Assembly (NCBI GenBank): GCA_965150505.1
Contig: CBCTVZ010000001.1
Location: forward strand, 1-64,000
Length of the DNA stretch: 64,000 bases
Direction of reading: 5' to 3'
Source of the DNA: JAGZHZ01 sp965150505
GTDB taxonomy: Bacteria; Bacillota; Clostridia; Lachnospirales; Lachnospiraceae
Under the pieces are notes generated by a model, which was not told the DNA's origin, did no database searches, and saw nothing but the letters and a program-made list of their open reading frames with translations. The position numbers and the translations under genes are program-made. Of the stretch, positions 42,580 through 52,504 are shown in pieces; the first letter of the stretch is position 1, and the number at the start of each line of letters is the position of its first letter.

Positions 42580-44805
42580 TCAAGAACCGATCTGAAAAAT
42601 TTCCTGTATTCTGTCGCTTAACGTAGTATATCGTTTCTGTTCAAATTCATTGTGTACCATTTGATCAAACGTGTCTGGATTTCCCACCAAGGTTACACAT
42701 TTTCTGGCTCTTGTCACTGCTGTATATAAAAGATTTCTTGTCATCAGCATTCTAGGTCCTGTCATCAATGGAATCACCACTGCCGGATATTCGCTTCCCT
42801 GCGATTTATGTACTGTGACAGCATACGCAAGTTCCAGTTCATCGAGCTGTTTAAATCCATATTCCACAAATCGCTTTTCATCAAATTCCACGGTCATCGT
42901 CTCTGCGAACAAATTAATTTCTCTCACAATCCCCATATCTCCGTTAAAGACACCCGTTCCTTTTTCTATCGGTATGCCATAATTTCCGCGTACTTCCCAT
43001 TCAATCTGATAATTGTTTTTAATCTGCATGACCTTATCGCCTTCACGAAACAGCCCATCCCCATGCTCTCTCTCCCTTTTAAACTCTGCCTTAGGATTTA
43101 AGTATTCCTGTAAAATACGATTTAAGCGTTCTACTCCAAGCAATCCTTTTCGCATCGGAGTCAAAACTTGAATGTCAAATGGATCTGCATTGACGTAGCG
43201 AGGCATCTTTTTTAAGATTAGAGTAAGCACAACACTGATAATCACATTTGCATCCTCTCTCTTTAAAAAGAAAAAATCTCTGCTTTTATTATCCAGTATA
43301 ATCTTTTCCCCTCGATTAATTTTATGCGCATTCACAATAATATCACTCTGTGTTGCCTGTCTGAAAATCTTATTTAATCGAACAACATTCAAGCAGTTGG
43401 ACTGGATCAAATCCTTTAATATACTCCCTGGGCCAACAGAAGGAAGCTGATTGATATCTCCGACAAGAACGAGCCTCGTTCCTACAAGAACTGCATTTAA
43501 AAGAGCTTTCATCAGATAAATATCTACCATAGACATTTCATCAATGATCAAAACATCTGTTTCAATCGGATCTTCTTCCCCTTTCCCAAAAATTCCTCGC
43601 TCCTGACTTTCATCAGAGATCGTTGAGACTTCCAATAGTCGGTGAATGGTCTGCGCTTCTCTTCCGGTAGCTTCTGCCATACGCTTTGCCGCTCTTCCAG
43701 TCGGCGCTGCCAGCATCACCTCGAATCCCTCCATCTCAAAGTAGTCAATCATTGCATTGATGGTGGTTGTTTTTCCTGTTCCAGGTCCTCCAGTCAAAAT
43801 CAGCACACCTGTCCGCACAGCTTCCATCACCGCTTTTTTTTGCAGTTCATCCAGCACGGTATGATTTTGCTTTTCGATCTTAGCGATCTTTTCCAGAATC
43901 TGTTCCGGTGCAATTTCCTCCGATACATTCAAATCATACAATTTCTTTGCGATCTGAAGTTCCATAAAATAATATTGGCTTCCATATACAATCACATCGC
44001 CTTGTTTTTCTTTTATCACAATTTTTCTCTCAATCGCAAGATCCATCAAATGTTTTTCGATCTGTTCTGTCAGTAATCCTAACAGTTCTCCGGCTCGATC
44101 CATCAAAATTTTTTTTGGCAGATACACATGACCTTCTGTCGCCGCCTGCTGAAGACAATAGGAAATCCCACATTTTATCCGATAATCAGAATCCAGATGA
44201 ATCCCCACACGAGCTGCTATTTCATCTGCCATTTTAAATCCAATTCCTGCAATATCTTCCGCCATTCGATATGGATTTTCCTGTATCACCTGATAAACGC
44301 CTTCTTTATAGCGCTGATATATTTTTGCCCCTGTCGCCGTAGAAATTCCATATTTCTGCAAAAAAACCATTGCTTTTCTCATATCATGCTTTTCTGCCAT
44401 CTGTTCTGCAATCTCTCGTGCCTTTCTCTCGCTGATTCCTTTAATCTCTGCCAACCGTTCAGGTTCTTCTTCCATAATCCGAAAGGTATCCTGCTTAAAT
44501 ATTTTCACAATTCTTGATTCCAAATCTGCGCCGATCCCTTAGATCGCTCCGCTTCCAAGATATCGCTCAATCGCGCTTTCATCTTCTGGTGTTTTAATCT
44601 CCATTTTCTGAATCTTAAATTGCTTTCCATAGATGGCGTGTTCCACAAATACGCCTTCTGCCTCTATATTTTCTCCTTCGTCAATATACGGAATCGTTCC
44701 CACGCAGGTCAATTCTTCTCCCCCTCTGATGATCTCCATTACCGTATATCCATTCTCCTGATTCCGAAATATAATATGATCTACATATCCTTCTATTATC
44801 TCCAT
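42580..44805 (-). pseudogene. recD2: recD2 helicase gene interrupted by one in-frame TAA
   Basis: The full frame would encode about 741 residues of the RecD2-type 5'-3' DNA helicase. Residues 1-88 (44805-44539) hold the OB-type N-terminal domain and end SAIERYLGSGAI, then TAA. The frame resumes without a shift as GIGADLESRIVKIFKQDTFR (44538 to 42580), where relatives read SGAIKGIGA. An AAA-to-TAA change explains this. Downstream all parts are present: helix-hairpin-helix region, Walker A GGPGTGKTTTINAMI, Walker B VLIIDEMSMVD and AVTVHKSQGSEYPAV (motif VI region). The 3' part could be reinitiated at TTG 44523 (647 residues), but the ribosome site is weak. TAA is used as a stop elsewhere here, so recoding is unlikely. 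A base-call error is possible. Confidence 0.85.
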
Positions 44806-44871
44806 GATTTCCTCCCATCTTCATCCTCTATTTTTTCTTTTATACAAAACGTCTCTTCTTTCTACTTCAAA

Positions 44872-44915
44872 AGCGGGGGCAACTTCAGACCATCCCAGTC
44901 TAAAGATCCCCCGCT
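44872..44915 (-). terminator. Intrinsic terminator of mreB
   Basis: Arms AGCGGGGG and CCCCCGCT, followed on the minus strand by TTTTG, six bases after the mreB stop. Confidence 0.75.
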
Positions 44916-44920
44916 CTTTC

Positions 44921-45919
44921 TCAATCTTCCATTTTATTGTTTGAAGCTGTCAATTCTACAAATCTGCCTGTTCCCATTGCAACAGCGGTCAACGGTTCTT
45001 CTGCTGTCATCGTATTGATTCCCGTCTTTTCCTCAATCAGCTCCTCTAATCCATTTAAAAGAGCCCCTCCTCCTGTCAGAACAATACCTCGATCCGCCAC
45101 ATCTGCTGCAAGTTCTGGCGGTGTTCGCTCCAACACACTTCGCACAACATCTACAATCTGTGCAATCGAATCTTTCAGCGCATCTCTCGTATCTTCCGAT
45201 GTCATTCTGACTGTCTTTGGAAGCCCTGTGATCACATCTCTTCCCAATACTTCCATCATTTTCTGTTCCGGTTTCTGAAATGCCGTTCCAATTCTGATCT
45301 TAATGTCCTCAGCCATCTCTTCTCCAATAATCAGGTTGTATTTTTGTTTCATATAGCGCATAATATCCTGATCAAAATTATCGCCTGCAACCTTCACGGA
45401 AGAGCTGACAACAATGCCATCCAGTGAAATCACAGCTACGTCACACGTTCCAGCGCCAATATCGACGATCATATTTCCACATGGTCTGGATGTGTCAATC
45501 CCAGATCCCATCGCCGCTGCAATCGGACCTTCAATAATGCGTACTTCTCTAGCTCCTGCCTGATATGCCGCATCTTCCACTGCTTTTTTTTCTACCTCCG
45601 TCACACTGGTCGGAACACAGATACTAATTCGAGGCTTAAAGAAAGAAATTCTTCCTGTAGCTTTCTGAATAAAATATTTCAGCATTCTCTCTGTCACTGT
45701 ATAATCAGAAATGACTCCATTTTTTAACGGACGAATTGCCGCAATATTTCCAGCTGATCTGCTCAGCAAAATTCTTGCTTCTTCCCCGATTGCCTTGATT
45801 CGATTCTCTTCTCTGTCAAACGCTACCAGAGACGGCTCTTTCAAAACGACACCTTTTCCTTTTACATACACTAAAATACTTGCTGTTCCTAAATCAATTC
45901 CTATCTTTGTAGCCGCCAT
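44921..45919 (-). CDS. mreB: MreB/Mbl rod-shape actin homologue
   Basis: This 332-residue cytoplasmic actin homologue guides lateral wall synthesis. The phosphate-1 motif is GIDLGTASILVYVKG, phosphate-2 is MIVDIGAGTCDVAVISL, and the adenosine motif is GIVLTGGGALLNGLEELI. Conserved SRSAGNIAAIRPLKNGVISD also fits. mreC and mreD do not follow; the next gene is recD2 after a terminator. It could be mreB or its paralogue mbl; sequence alone does not decide. It lies downstream of two small-RNA-like units and uvrA. Confidence 0.93.
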   Translation of the reverse strand: MAATKIGIDLGTASILVYVKGKGVVLKEPSLVAFDREENRIKAIGEEARILLSRSAGNIAAIRPLKNGVISDYTVTERMLKYFIQKATGRISFFKPRISICVPTSVTEVEKKAVEDAAYQAGAREVRIIEGPIAAAMGSGIDTSRPCGNMIVDIGAGTCDVAVISLDGIVVSSSVKVAGDNFDQDIMRYMKQKYNLIIGEEMAEDIKIRIGTAFQKPEQKMMEVLGRDVITGLPKTVRMTSEDTRDALKDSIAQIVDVVRSVLERTPPELAADVADRGIVLTGGGALLNGLEELIEEKTGINTMTAEEPLTAVAMGTGRFVELTASNNKMED

Positions 45920-45996
45920 ATCAATCTCCTCCCTTGTTTTCTAGCAGATCTTCTAATTTTGCTGCATTCTATATTTTTTCATAATCCGTAATTTCT

Positions 45997-46024
45997 ATTA
46001 TATACAAGACCTTTTCTCTTGGAA
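45997..46024 (-). promoter_or_regulatory. Possible promoter of mreB
   Basis: Minus-strand TATAAT (45997-46002) with TTCCAA (46019-46024) and a 16-base spacer, about 80 bases upstream of mreB. The -35 is weak. Confidence 0.4.
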
Positions 46025-46141
46025 AGCTCTTTTTTCCTTTCTTCATTTCTTTTTCTTTTTTCTACCAAAATACTTTATAATTTTCATTCTTTTTTAAGTT
46101 CAAAAACATACTTTAAACACAAATTCCAGATATACTAACAT

Positions 46142-46275
46142 CATATTAGCAAGGAGCTAATATATTTCATAACTCACACTTCGCAGCACCCACACACTGC
46201 GAAGTAACTCCCTCAAATATTTTAATTTTTTCTCTTTCCTTTGAAAACCTCGGTAAAAATACCGGGGTTTTCTAC
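46142..46275 (+). ncRNA. Candidate small RNA, copy 1
   Basis: A -10 element TATACT (46131-46136) precedes a short transcript-like unit. It has hairpin 1, ATATTAGC (46143-46150)/GCTAATAT (46156-46163); hairpin 2, ACTTCGCAG (46178-46186)/CTGCGAAGT (46197-46205) with loop CACCCACACA; an unpaired ACTCCCTC stretch; and a terminator hairpin with arms AAAACCTCGGTA/TACCGGGGTTTT (46244-46271). No start codon with a ribosome site is present, so it is not coding. C-rich loop and CTCCC motifs are typical of Gram-positive regulatory RNAs that pair with ribosome sites (csRNA- or RsaE-like logic). The region between mreB and uvrA (45920-46573) has no protein gene. Confidence 0.65.
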
Positions 46276-46414
46276 TTTTGTCTTTCTTTTTTATCCATTT
46301 TGTTCTCTGTTTTTTTATATTTTCTTTTTAAATCCCAAGAATTTCTTTTATAAACTTTAATGTTTCTTTATCTGATGTACACATTTTAAACACAATTATT
46401 GGATATACTAACAT

Positions 46415-46550
46415 CATATTAGCAGAGAGCTAATATATTTCATAACTCACACTTCGCAGCACCCACACACTGCGGAGTACTCCCTCAAATATTTTAATTT
46501 TTTTCTCTTTCCTTTGAAAAAGCCCTGACAGACCGTCAGGGTTTTTTCTT
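46415..46550 (+). ncRNA. Candidate small RNA, copy 2
   Basis: Tandem repeat of copy 1, about 273 bp downstream, with the same -10 TATACT (46404-46409). It differs at about five positions over about 117. Hairpin 1 loop AAGGA becomes AGAGA; hairpin 2 arms ACTTCGCAG (46451-46459)/CTGCGGAGT (46470-46478) keep pairing through a U-G pair. ACTCCCTC follows. The terminator hairpin has another sequence (GCCCTGACAGACCGTCAGGG, then TTTTTT at 46541-46546) but the same form. Conservation of stems and motifs with a changed terminator sequence supports a functional RNA pair. The terminator may also serve uvrA on the other strand. Confidence 0.65.
46519..46547. terminator. Terminator of small RNA copy 2, probably also of uvrA
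   Basis: Arms CCCTGAC/GTCAGGG with T-run on the plus strand, and CTTTTTC on the minus strand, about 27 bases after the uvrA stop. Confidence 0.7.
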
Positions 46551-46573
46551 TTTCTTCTTATATTTTTTCTTCT

Positions 46574-49408
46574 CTAATGGATATCCAAATATTTTTTTAC
46601 ATATTTTCCAGTGTAAGAGACAGGGTTTTCTGCCACCTCTTCCGGCGTTCCGCACGCAATCACCGTTCCTCCGCCGTCACCGCCTTCCGGTCCCATATCA
46701 ATCAGATAATCTGCTGTTTTTATCACATCTAAATTATGTTCAATCACAACAACCGTATTTCCTCCAGAAGCTAATTTCTGTAAAATCTCAATCAATTTGT
46801 GTACATCTGCAAAATGAAGTCCCGTTGTCGGCTCATCTAAAATATAAATCGTCTTTCCTGTACTTCGTTTACTCAATTCTGTCGCCAATTTCACTCTCTG
46901 CGCTTCTCCTCCTGACAGCATCGTAGAAGGCTGACCTAATCGAATATAAGACAATCCCACTTCATTCAATGTCTCAATTTTTCTGCGGATTGACGGCACA
47001 TTTTCAAAAAAGTCCAAGGCTTCCTCCACCGTCATATTCAAAACATCGTATATATTTTTTCCTTTATACTTCACTTCCAAAGTCTCTCTATTGTATCGCT
47101 TTCCATGGCATACTTCACATGGCACATATACATCCGGCAAAAAGTGCATCTCAATCTTTAAGATTCCATCTCCACTGCACGCCTCGCATCTGCCTCCTTT
47201 TACATTAAAGCTAAATCTTCCTTTTTTATATCCTTTTGCCTTGGCATCGGTTGTCGCTGCAAACAGATCTCGAATCAGATCAAAAACTCCCGTATACGTC
47301 GCTGGATTTGAGCGTGGTGTTCTTCCAATCGGAGATTGGTCAATATCAATCACCTTATCAAGCTGTTCCACCCCTTCTATTGATTTATAAGTCCCTGGAA
47401 TCGTTCTGGCGCGATTTAATTTCTTTGCAAGCGCTTTATATAAAATTTCATTGACCAGAGAACTTTTTCCCGAACCGGAAACTCCCGTCACACAGGTCAT
47501 CACGCCAAGCGGGATTTCTACGTCAATATTTTTCAGATTGTTCTGTTTTGCACCTTTGATTTTTAAAAATCCAGTCGGCTTTTTTCGCTCCTTTGGAACA
47601 GGAATCTTTCTCTTCCCAGACAGATATGCGCCGGTGACAGATGCTTCACATGCCATGATATTCTCCGCCGTTCCAGCCGCAACGACCTCTCCTCCATGTT
47701 CCCCTGCTCCCGGGCCGATATCCACGATATAGTCCGCCGCACGCATCGTATCTTCGTCATGCTCCACCACAATCAATGTATTTCCCAGTTCTTTCAGATT
47801 GTTCAATGTGTGAAGCAGTTTATCATTGTCTCGTTGATGCAATCCGATACTTGGCTCATCTAAAATATATGCCACTCCAACAAGCCCTGATCCGATCTGT
47901 GTCGCCAGACGGATACGCTGTGCCTCTCCTCCTGACAAAGTCCCTGTCGCTCTTGTCAAGGTCAGATAATCCAGTCCCACATTCATCAAAAATCCGATTC
48001 TTGCCCGAATCTCCTTTAAAATCTGATTTCCAATCATCTCCTGATATTCGCTTAGCTTCAATTCTGCTAAAAATTGATTCAGCTCTTTCACGGACATAGA
48101 AGTCAGCTCATAAATGTTTTTTCCTGCGATTGTAACAGCAAGCGCTTCTTTTTTTAGTCTCTGTCCCTTACACGTTTTGCACGGTGTAATCTGCATAAAC
48201 GATTCATATTCCTGTTTCATCATATCGGACCCTGTCTCACGATAACGCCGTTCTACATTTTTAATCAGACCTTCAAATGCGACATCGTATACGCCCTCTC
48301 CTCTTTGTCCTTTGTAATATACCTTTACTTTTTTTCCATCTGTTCCATGAATCAAAATTTTTTGTACATTCTCAGGCAAATCCTGATAAGGTGTATTCAG
48401 ATCAAACTGATACTCTTTTGCGAGAGCATCCAGTATCGCTCTCGTAAAACTGCCCTGATCGGTACAAGACTGCCATCCGATTACTGTGATCGCTCCGTCT
48501 GCAATGCTAAGACTTTTATCTGGAATCATCAGTTCCTCATCAAATTCCATCTTATATCCCAGTCCATAACAGTCAGGACACGCTCCAAATGGATTGTTGA
48601 ATGAAAAACTTCTCGGCTCAATCTCATCAATGCTGATTCCACAGTCAGGACAGGAAAAACTTTGACTAAAACGCAGCATCTCCTGATCGATTACATCCAC
48701 ATATACAAGCCCCTCTGACAGCTCCATAACTTGTTCTATAGAATCTGCCAGACGTTTTTCAATTCCTTCTTTTACAATCAGGCGATCCACAACAATCTCA
48801 ATATTATGTTTGATATTTTTATCCAGCTTAATCTCCTCTGTCAACTCATACAAACTTCCGTCAATCCGGACACGAACATACCCTTTTTTCTTCGCCTGAT
48901 CTAACAGTTTCACATGTTCGCCTTTTCTGCCCCGCACAACAGGCGCTAAAAGCTGAATTTTTGTTCTCTCAGGCAGTTTCATAATCTGATCTACCATCTG
49001 GTCAACCGTCTGTTTACTGATCTCTCTTCCACATTTCGGGCAGTGTACGATCCCTACTCTCGCAAATAAGAGTCTGAAATAATCATAGATTTCTGTCACC
49101 GTTCCAACGGTTGATCTTGGATTTCTGTTTGTCGTTTTCTGATCTATGGAAATCGCCGGCGGAAGACCTTCTATACTCTCCACATCTGGTTTTTCCATCT
49201 GTCCTAAAAATTGTCTCGCATAGGAGGAAAGAGATTCCATATAACGCCTCTGTCCCTCCGCATAGATGGTATCAAATGCCAGCGAAGATTTTCCTGAACC
49301 GCTTAAGCCTGTCAGAACTACAAGTTCATTTCGTGGAATTTCCACATCAATATTTTTCAGATTATGTTCATTTGCGCCTTTTATTTTGATCCATTGTTTT
49401 TCTGCCAT
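46574..49408 (-). CDS. uvrA: UvrA, excinuclease ABC subunit A
   Basis: This 944-residue damage-recognition ATPase has two ABC modules. Module 1 has Walker A GLSGSGKSSLAFDTIYAEGQ and the insert with CPKCGREISKQ; module 2 has GVSGSGKSSLVNEIL. Two zinc sites are visible (CPDCG..CPDCYG region and CEACSGDGILK/CEVCHGKRYN). ABC signatures TLSGGEAQRIRLA and MLSGGEAQRVKLA occur at about 490 and 825. Start is ATG at 49408 after GAGGAGG; an upstream extension is basic and not family-like. In relatives uvrA follows uvrB directly; here a sucrose module of about 10 kb lies between them. Confidence 0.97.
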   Translation of the reverse strand: MAEKQWIKIKGANEHNLKNIDVEIPRNELVVLTGLSGSGKSSLAFDTIYAEGQRRYMESLSSYARQFLGQMEKPDVESIEGLPPAISIDQKTTNRNPRSTVGTVTEIYDYFRLLFARVGIVHCPKCGREISKQTVDQMVDQIMKLPERTKIQLLAPVVRGRKGEHVKLLDQAKKKGYVRVRIDGSLYELTEEIKLDKNIKHNIEIVVDRLIVKEGIEKRLADSIEQVMELSEGLVYVDVIDQEMLRFSQSFSCPDCGISIDEIEPRSFSFNNPFGACPDCYGLGYKMEFDEELMIPDKSLSIADGAITVIGWQSCTDQGSFTRAILDALAKEYQFDLNTPYQDLPENVQKILIHGTDGKKVKVYYKGQRGEGVYDVAFEGLIKNVERRYRETGSDMMKQEYESFMQITPCKTCKGQRLKKEALAVTIAGKNIYELTSMSVKELNQFLAELKLSEYQEMIGNQILKEIRARIGFLMNVGLDYLTLTRATGTLSGGEAQRIRLATQIGSGLVGVAYILDEPSIGLHQRDNDKLLHTLNNLKELGNTLIVVEHDEDTMRAADYIVDIGPGAGEHGGEVVAAGTAENIMACEASVTGAYLSGKRKIPVPKERKKPTGFLKIKGAKQNNLKNIDVEIPLGVMTCVTGVSGSGKSSLVNEILYKALAKKLNRARTIPGTYKSIEGVEQLDKVIDIDQSPIGRTPRSNPATYTGVFDLIRDLFAATTDAKAKGYKKGRFSFNVKGGRCEACSGDGILKIEMHFLPDVYVPCEVCHGKRYNRETLEVKYKGKNIYDVLNMTVEEALDFFENVPSIRRKIETLNEVGLSYIRLGQPSTMLSGGEAQRVKLATELSKRSTGKTIYILDEPTTGLHFADVHKLIEILQKLASGGNTVVVIEHNLDVIKTADYLIDMGPEGGDGGGTVIACGTPEEVAENPVSYTGKYVKKYLDIH

Positions 49409-49543
49409 CTCTGCCTCCTCAAGCTGTTGCTTTTTCCTGTTCTTTCTTTTATATCTGCTTTTCTGTCTCTTTTTATGCAAAACAAAAGACAATCTATCGT
49501 ATTTTTCTGTTTCTTCTCGTATCTGCTTGTTCCTTGGGTTTTC

Positions 49544-49552
49544 ATTATATCA
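49544..49552 (-). promoter_or_regulatory. Extended -10 promoter of uvrA
   Basis: Minus-strand TGATATAAT, an extended -10, about 135 bases upstream of uvrA and just after the sucrose operon terminator. No clear -35 is seen, and no LexA box was recognised. Confidence 0.5.
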
Positions 49553-49565
49553 CAGATAAAAGAAA

Positions 49566-49599
49566 AAGTACAGAACAAAAGTTCGATTGTTCTGTACTT
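49566..49599 (-). terminator. Intrinsic terminator of the sucrose operon
   Basis: Perfect 12-base arms AAGTACAGAACA and TGTTCTGTACTT with a 10-base loop and TTTTTC tail on the minus strand, 30 bases after the GH13 stop. The arm shares GTACAGAACA with the repeat at 59561-59635 at the other end of the module. Confidence 0.85.
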
Positions 49600-49628
49600 A
49601 AACTTCTTATTTATGATATTTTGATCTC

Positions 49629-51479
49629 TTATCCTTGATACAGCCAGCAAAAACTGCCTGCCGGAATGAAAACAGCTTTTCCTTCTTTTTGTTCTCCCGA
49701 CATGACATCCGTATATCTTCCATCTTCCTGAATCCACGCCGTTTTGTCTTCCTCTGCAAAATTAAACAGAGCAATTAATTTTTCATCTTCCAAGCTTCGC
49801 TTCACTCCTAGTATCGCATTGTCATACGTCTCCAAAAGTTCTACATCAGCCTTTCCATCAAAGACCTTATGTTCTGCGCGGAAGATCTCCATTTTCTGCA
49901 ACGCATGAAAGATCTGATACTGACTTGTTCCCTCTTCCTGTATCTTTTTTTGTAAATCCCATCGAAATTTTCCACGGTGAAGGTATCTCGAATCTGTACA
50001 TTTCATTGGATCTTCATGATAGCTGTAATCATTCAGCTGTCCTATTTCATCGCCGCTGTATAATACGGGAATCCCAGACTGAACCAGCAAATATGCGTGA
50101 AGCATAATCACTCGATTTACCGCTTTCTCAATTCCCTCTGCATCCTGTTCATACAAAGCTTTTTCCAGACCGCAAAGGGAGGCTGTCGTTCCGCATAATC
50201 TGGCGTCTTTACTGATTGGATCGGAATTATACAGCTCTCCGCGCCCTACACTTTCTGGATAATTTCCTGTCAGATAATCATTTAGATATTGTTTATGAGG
50301 AATCTCACTGATAGAAAAATTCTTGAGCCATTCATAGTCCAATCCCCAACCGATATCATCGTGACAACGGAGGTAATTTAAAAATACATATTGTTTCGGC
50401 AGGTGATTGACAAGATCCATCTGTCTTTTTAACAGTCGGACATCTTTTGTCGCCACGGTATGCCATGTCGTTGCCATCGTTGTAACATTGTATAACAGAT
50501 GACACTCTGGTTTCTCCACGCTTCCAAAATATGGCACGACTTTTGAAGGTTCCATCACAACTTCTCCAAGCAAAAGCACGCCCGGACATACAATCTCTGT
50601 CACAATTCTCATAATTCGGACAATATTGTGAACCTGAGGCAGATTCCGACAAGTTGTTCCTAACTGTTTCCAAATATAAGGCACTGCATCTAATCTTAGA
50701 ACATCAATTCCTTGATTGACAAGATATAACATATTATCAATCATCTCATTTAATACTACAGGATTCCAGTAATTCAAATCCCATTGATACGGATAAAACG
50801 TTGTCATCACATATTTTCCAATGTCAGAAAGCCATGTGAAATTTCCAGGAGCAGTCGTCGGAAATACTTGTGGAACTGTTTTTTCAAATTCTGCTGGGAG
50901 GTCATACGCATCATAGAAATAATACCGTTCCATATATTCCCGCTCGCCTTGCCTTGCACGCTTTGCCCACTCATGATCTTCTGATGTATGATTCATCACA
51001 AAATCAAGGCAGACGCAAATATTTCGTTTATGACAATCCTCGGTAAGGGCTTCTAAATCTTTCATCGTGCCAAGTTCTGGCTGTACGCTTCTGAAATCTG
51101 CCACTGCATATCCGCCGTCACTTCTGCCCTGCGGAGAGGACAGAAGAGGCATCAGATGCAGATAATTCACATGACACGCTTCCATATAGTCTAAACGTTC
51201 TTTCACGCCTTTTAAATTGCCTGCAAACTCGGCTGTATACATCATCATTCCAAGCAGATCATTCTTTTTATACCACTCCGGATTTTGTTTTCGTACTTCA
51301 TCCATCTTTTTCAAATTTTGTTTTCGTACGTTATATGCTTCTCTCATAAGCAGTAATAGTTTTTCAAACTGTGTACTGCTTTCTGGATACAGCTCCATAT
51401 AAAGCCATTTTAATTCATCATAAAATATTTCCAGACGTTTCTCAAAACACTGCTCTGACTTTGTTTTTTTTGTCTCCAT
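49629..51479 (-). CDS. Amylosucrase-like GH13 enzyme
   Basis: This 616-residue GH13 protein resembles amylosucrase (GH13 subfamily 4), which builds alpha-glucan from sucrose and frees fructose; sucrose hydrolase is the near alternative. It has an N-terminal helical domain (about 1-90), then a TIM barrel with CLDFVMNHTSEDHEWA (region I), GIDVLRLDAVPYIWKQLGT (region II, nucleophile Asp), VLLLGEVV (region III, acid/base Glu) and LNYLRCHDDIGWG (region IV). A C-terminal beta domain follows. Length is close to the roughly 630 residues of the Neisseria enzyme. It is the last gene of the sucrose operon and has no signal peptide, so it works in the cytoplasm on imported sucrose. Confidence 0.87.
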   Translation of the reverse strand: METKKTKSEQCFEKRLEIFYDELKWLYMELYPESSTQFEKLLLLMREAYNVRKQNLKKMDEVRKQNPEWYKKNDLLGMMMYTAEFAGNLKGVKERLDYMEACHVNYLHLMPLLSSPQGRSDGGYAVADFRSVQPELGTMKDLEALTEDCHKRNICVCLDFVMNHTSEDHEWAKRARQGEREYMERYYFYDAYDLPAEFEKTVPQVFPTTAPGNFTWLSDIGKYVMTTFYPYQWDLNYWNPVVLNEMIDNMLYLVNQGIDVLRLDAVPYIWKQLGTTCRNLPQVHNIVRIMRIVTEIVCPGVLLLGEVVMEPSKVVPYFGSVEKPECHLLYNVTTMATTWHTVATKDVRLLKRQMDLVNHLPKQYVFLNYLRCHDDIGWGLDYEWLKNFSISEIPHKQYLNDYLTGNYPESVGRGELYNSDPISKDARLCGTTASLCGLEKALYEQDAEGIEKAVNRVIMLHAYLLVQSGIPVLYSGDEIGQLNDYSYHEDPMKCTDSRYLHRGKFRWDLQKKIQEEGTSQYQIFHALQKMEIFRAEHKVFDGKADVELLETYDNAILGVKRSLEDEKLIALFNFAEEDKTAWIQEDGRYTDVMSGEQKEGKAVFIPAGSFCWLYQG

Positions 51480-51490
51480 TTTTCTGTCCT

Positions 51491-52450
51491 TTATTTGCTT
51501 CTCTCTTCTATAAATCCTAAAATTTCCTGTTCTCTTGGCATAGAACGGATTGCGCCTTTCTTCAATGTAATCAATGCAGCGCCTGCATTTGCAAATGTAA
51601 GCATCTCTTCCAGTTCTTTCTCTGACAAATGGTTCAAATCATGGTCCAGCAGATATCCTAAGGAACATCCGCAGAAGGTATCTCCCGCTCCTGTCGTTTC
51701 GATTGCCTTCACACAGAATCCTTTTTTTTCTACACGCATTCCTTTATAATAGGCGCAGCTTCCGTCTTTTCCTTTTGTAAGAAGAATCAATGGAATCTGA
51801 TATTTCTCCTGCAAAACGGCAATTCCTTCTTCATAATCTTCTTTTCCTGTCACGAACTGGATTTCATTATCTGAAATCTTTAAGACATCGCACTGTGTAA
51901 AACCATATTCCATCTGCTCTTTTGCAAGCTCTAAACATTCCCAGAGAGGCTCTCTCAAATTCGGATCAAAGGAAATGATCGCTCCTGCTTCTTTTGCAGC
52001 CGATACTGCTTTTTTTGTCGCCTCTCTCACACCGTCATGCGTCATAGATAACGTACCGAAATGGAAGATTTTGGCATCTTTTATTATGTCAAAATTAAGT
52101 TCCTCTTCTTTTAGCATCATATCTGCTCCCGGATTGCGATAAAAAGAAAACTCTCTGTCTCCATCCGGCAAAGTATGTACAAATGCAAGTGTTGTCCGTA
52201 CCTGCTCGTCCATGATCAATCCTTCTGAAGAAATTCCTATTTCATCCAATGTATTTTTCAGTAACGTTCCAAACATATCCTGTCCAACTTTGCCGATAAA
52301 TGCAGTCTTTTTTCCGAGATTCTTTAACATGGCAAGTACATTACATGGCGCTCCTCCAGGATTTACTTCCAAAATCTGGTTTCCTTGTTCACTTTTTCCA
52401 CTTTCCGTAAAATCAATCAAAAGCTCCCCAAGAGCTACTACATCATACAT
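51491..52450 (-). CDS. scrK: Fructokinase (PfkB/ribokinase family)
   Basis: This 319-residue sugar kinase has the two PfkB signatures: GGAPCNVLAMLKNLGKKTAFIG near residues 32-53 and ETTGAGDTFCGCSLGYLL (catalytic Asp and anion hole) near 250-267. The N-terminus VVALGELLIDFTESG matches fructokinases. It phosphorylates the fructose released by the GH32 and GH13 enzymes of the same operon. It follows the GH32 gene by about 55 bp. Confidence 0.92.
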   Translation of the reverse strand: MYDVVALGELLIDFTESGKSEQGNQILEVNPGGAPCNVLAMLKNLGKKTAFIGKVGQDMFGTLLKNTLDEIGISSEGLIMDEQVRTTLAFVHTLPDGDREFSFYRNPGADMMLKEEELNFDIIKDAKIFHFGTLSMTHDGVREATKKAVSAAKEAGAIISFDPNLREPLWECLELAKEQMEYGFTQCDVLKISDNEIQFVTGKEDYEEGIAVLQEKYQIPLILLTKGKDGSCAYYKGMRVEKKGFCVKAIETTGAGDTFCGCSLGYLLDHDLNHLSEKELEEMLTFANAGAALITLKKGAIRSMPREQEILGFIEERSK

Positions 52451-52504
52451 CTTTTCTCTCCTTATCGCTTTCCTCTCGGCAATGGAATAACCGAGGATTT
52501 TTTG

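Noticed and set aside
42580..44805. Possible stop-codon reassignment or programmed readthrough to explain the in-frame TAA
   Set aside because: TAA and TAG end many genes in the window, and no stimulatory structure is evident after this TAA, so a point lesion is simpler.
45945..46573. Short peptide gene pair in the mreB-uvrA gap
   Set aside because: Neither copy has an ATG, GTG or TTG placed after a ribosome site; copy 2 lacks even the AGGAG of copy 1. The RNA reading fits better.
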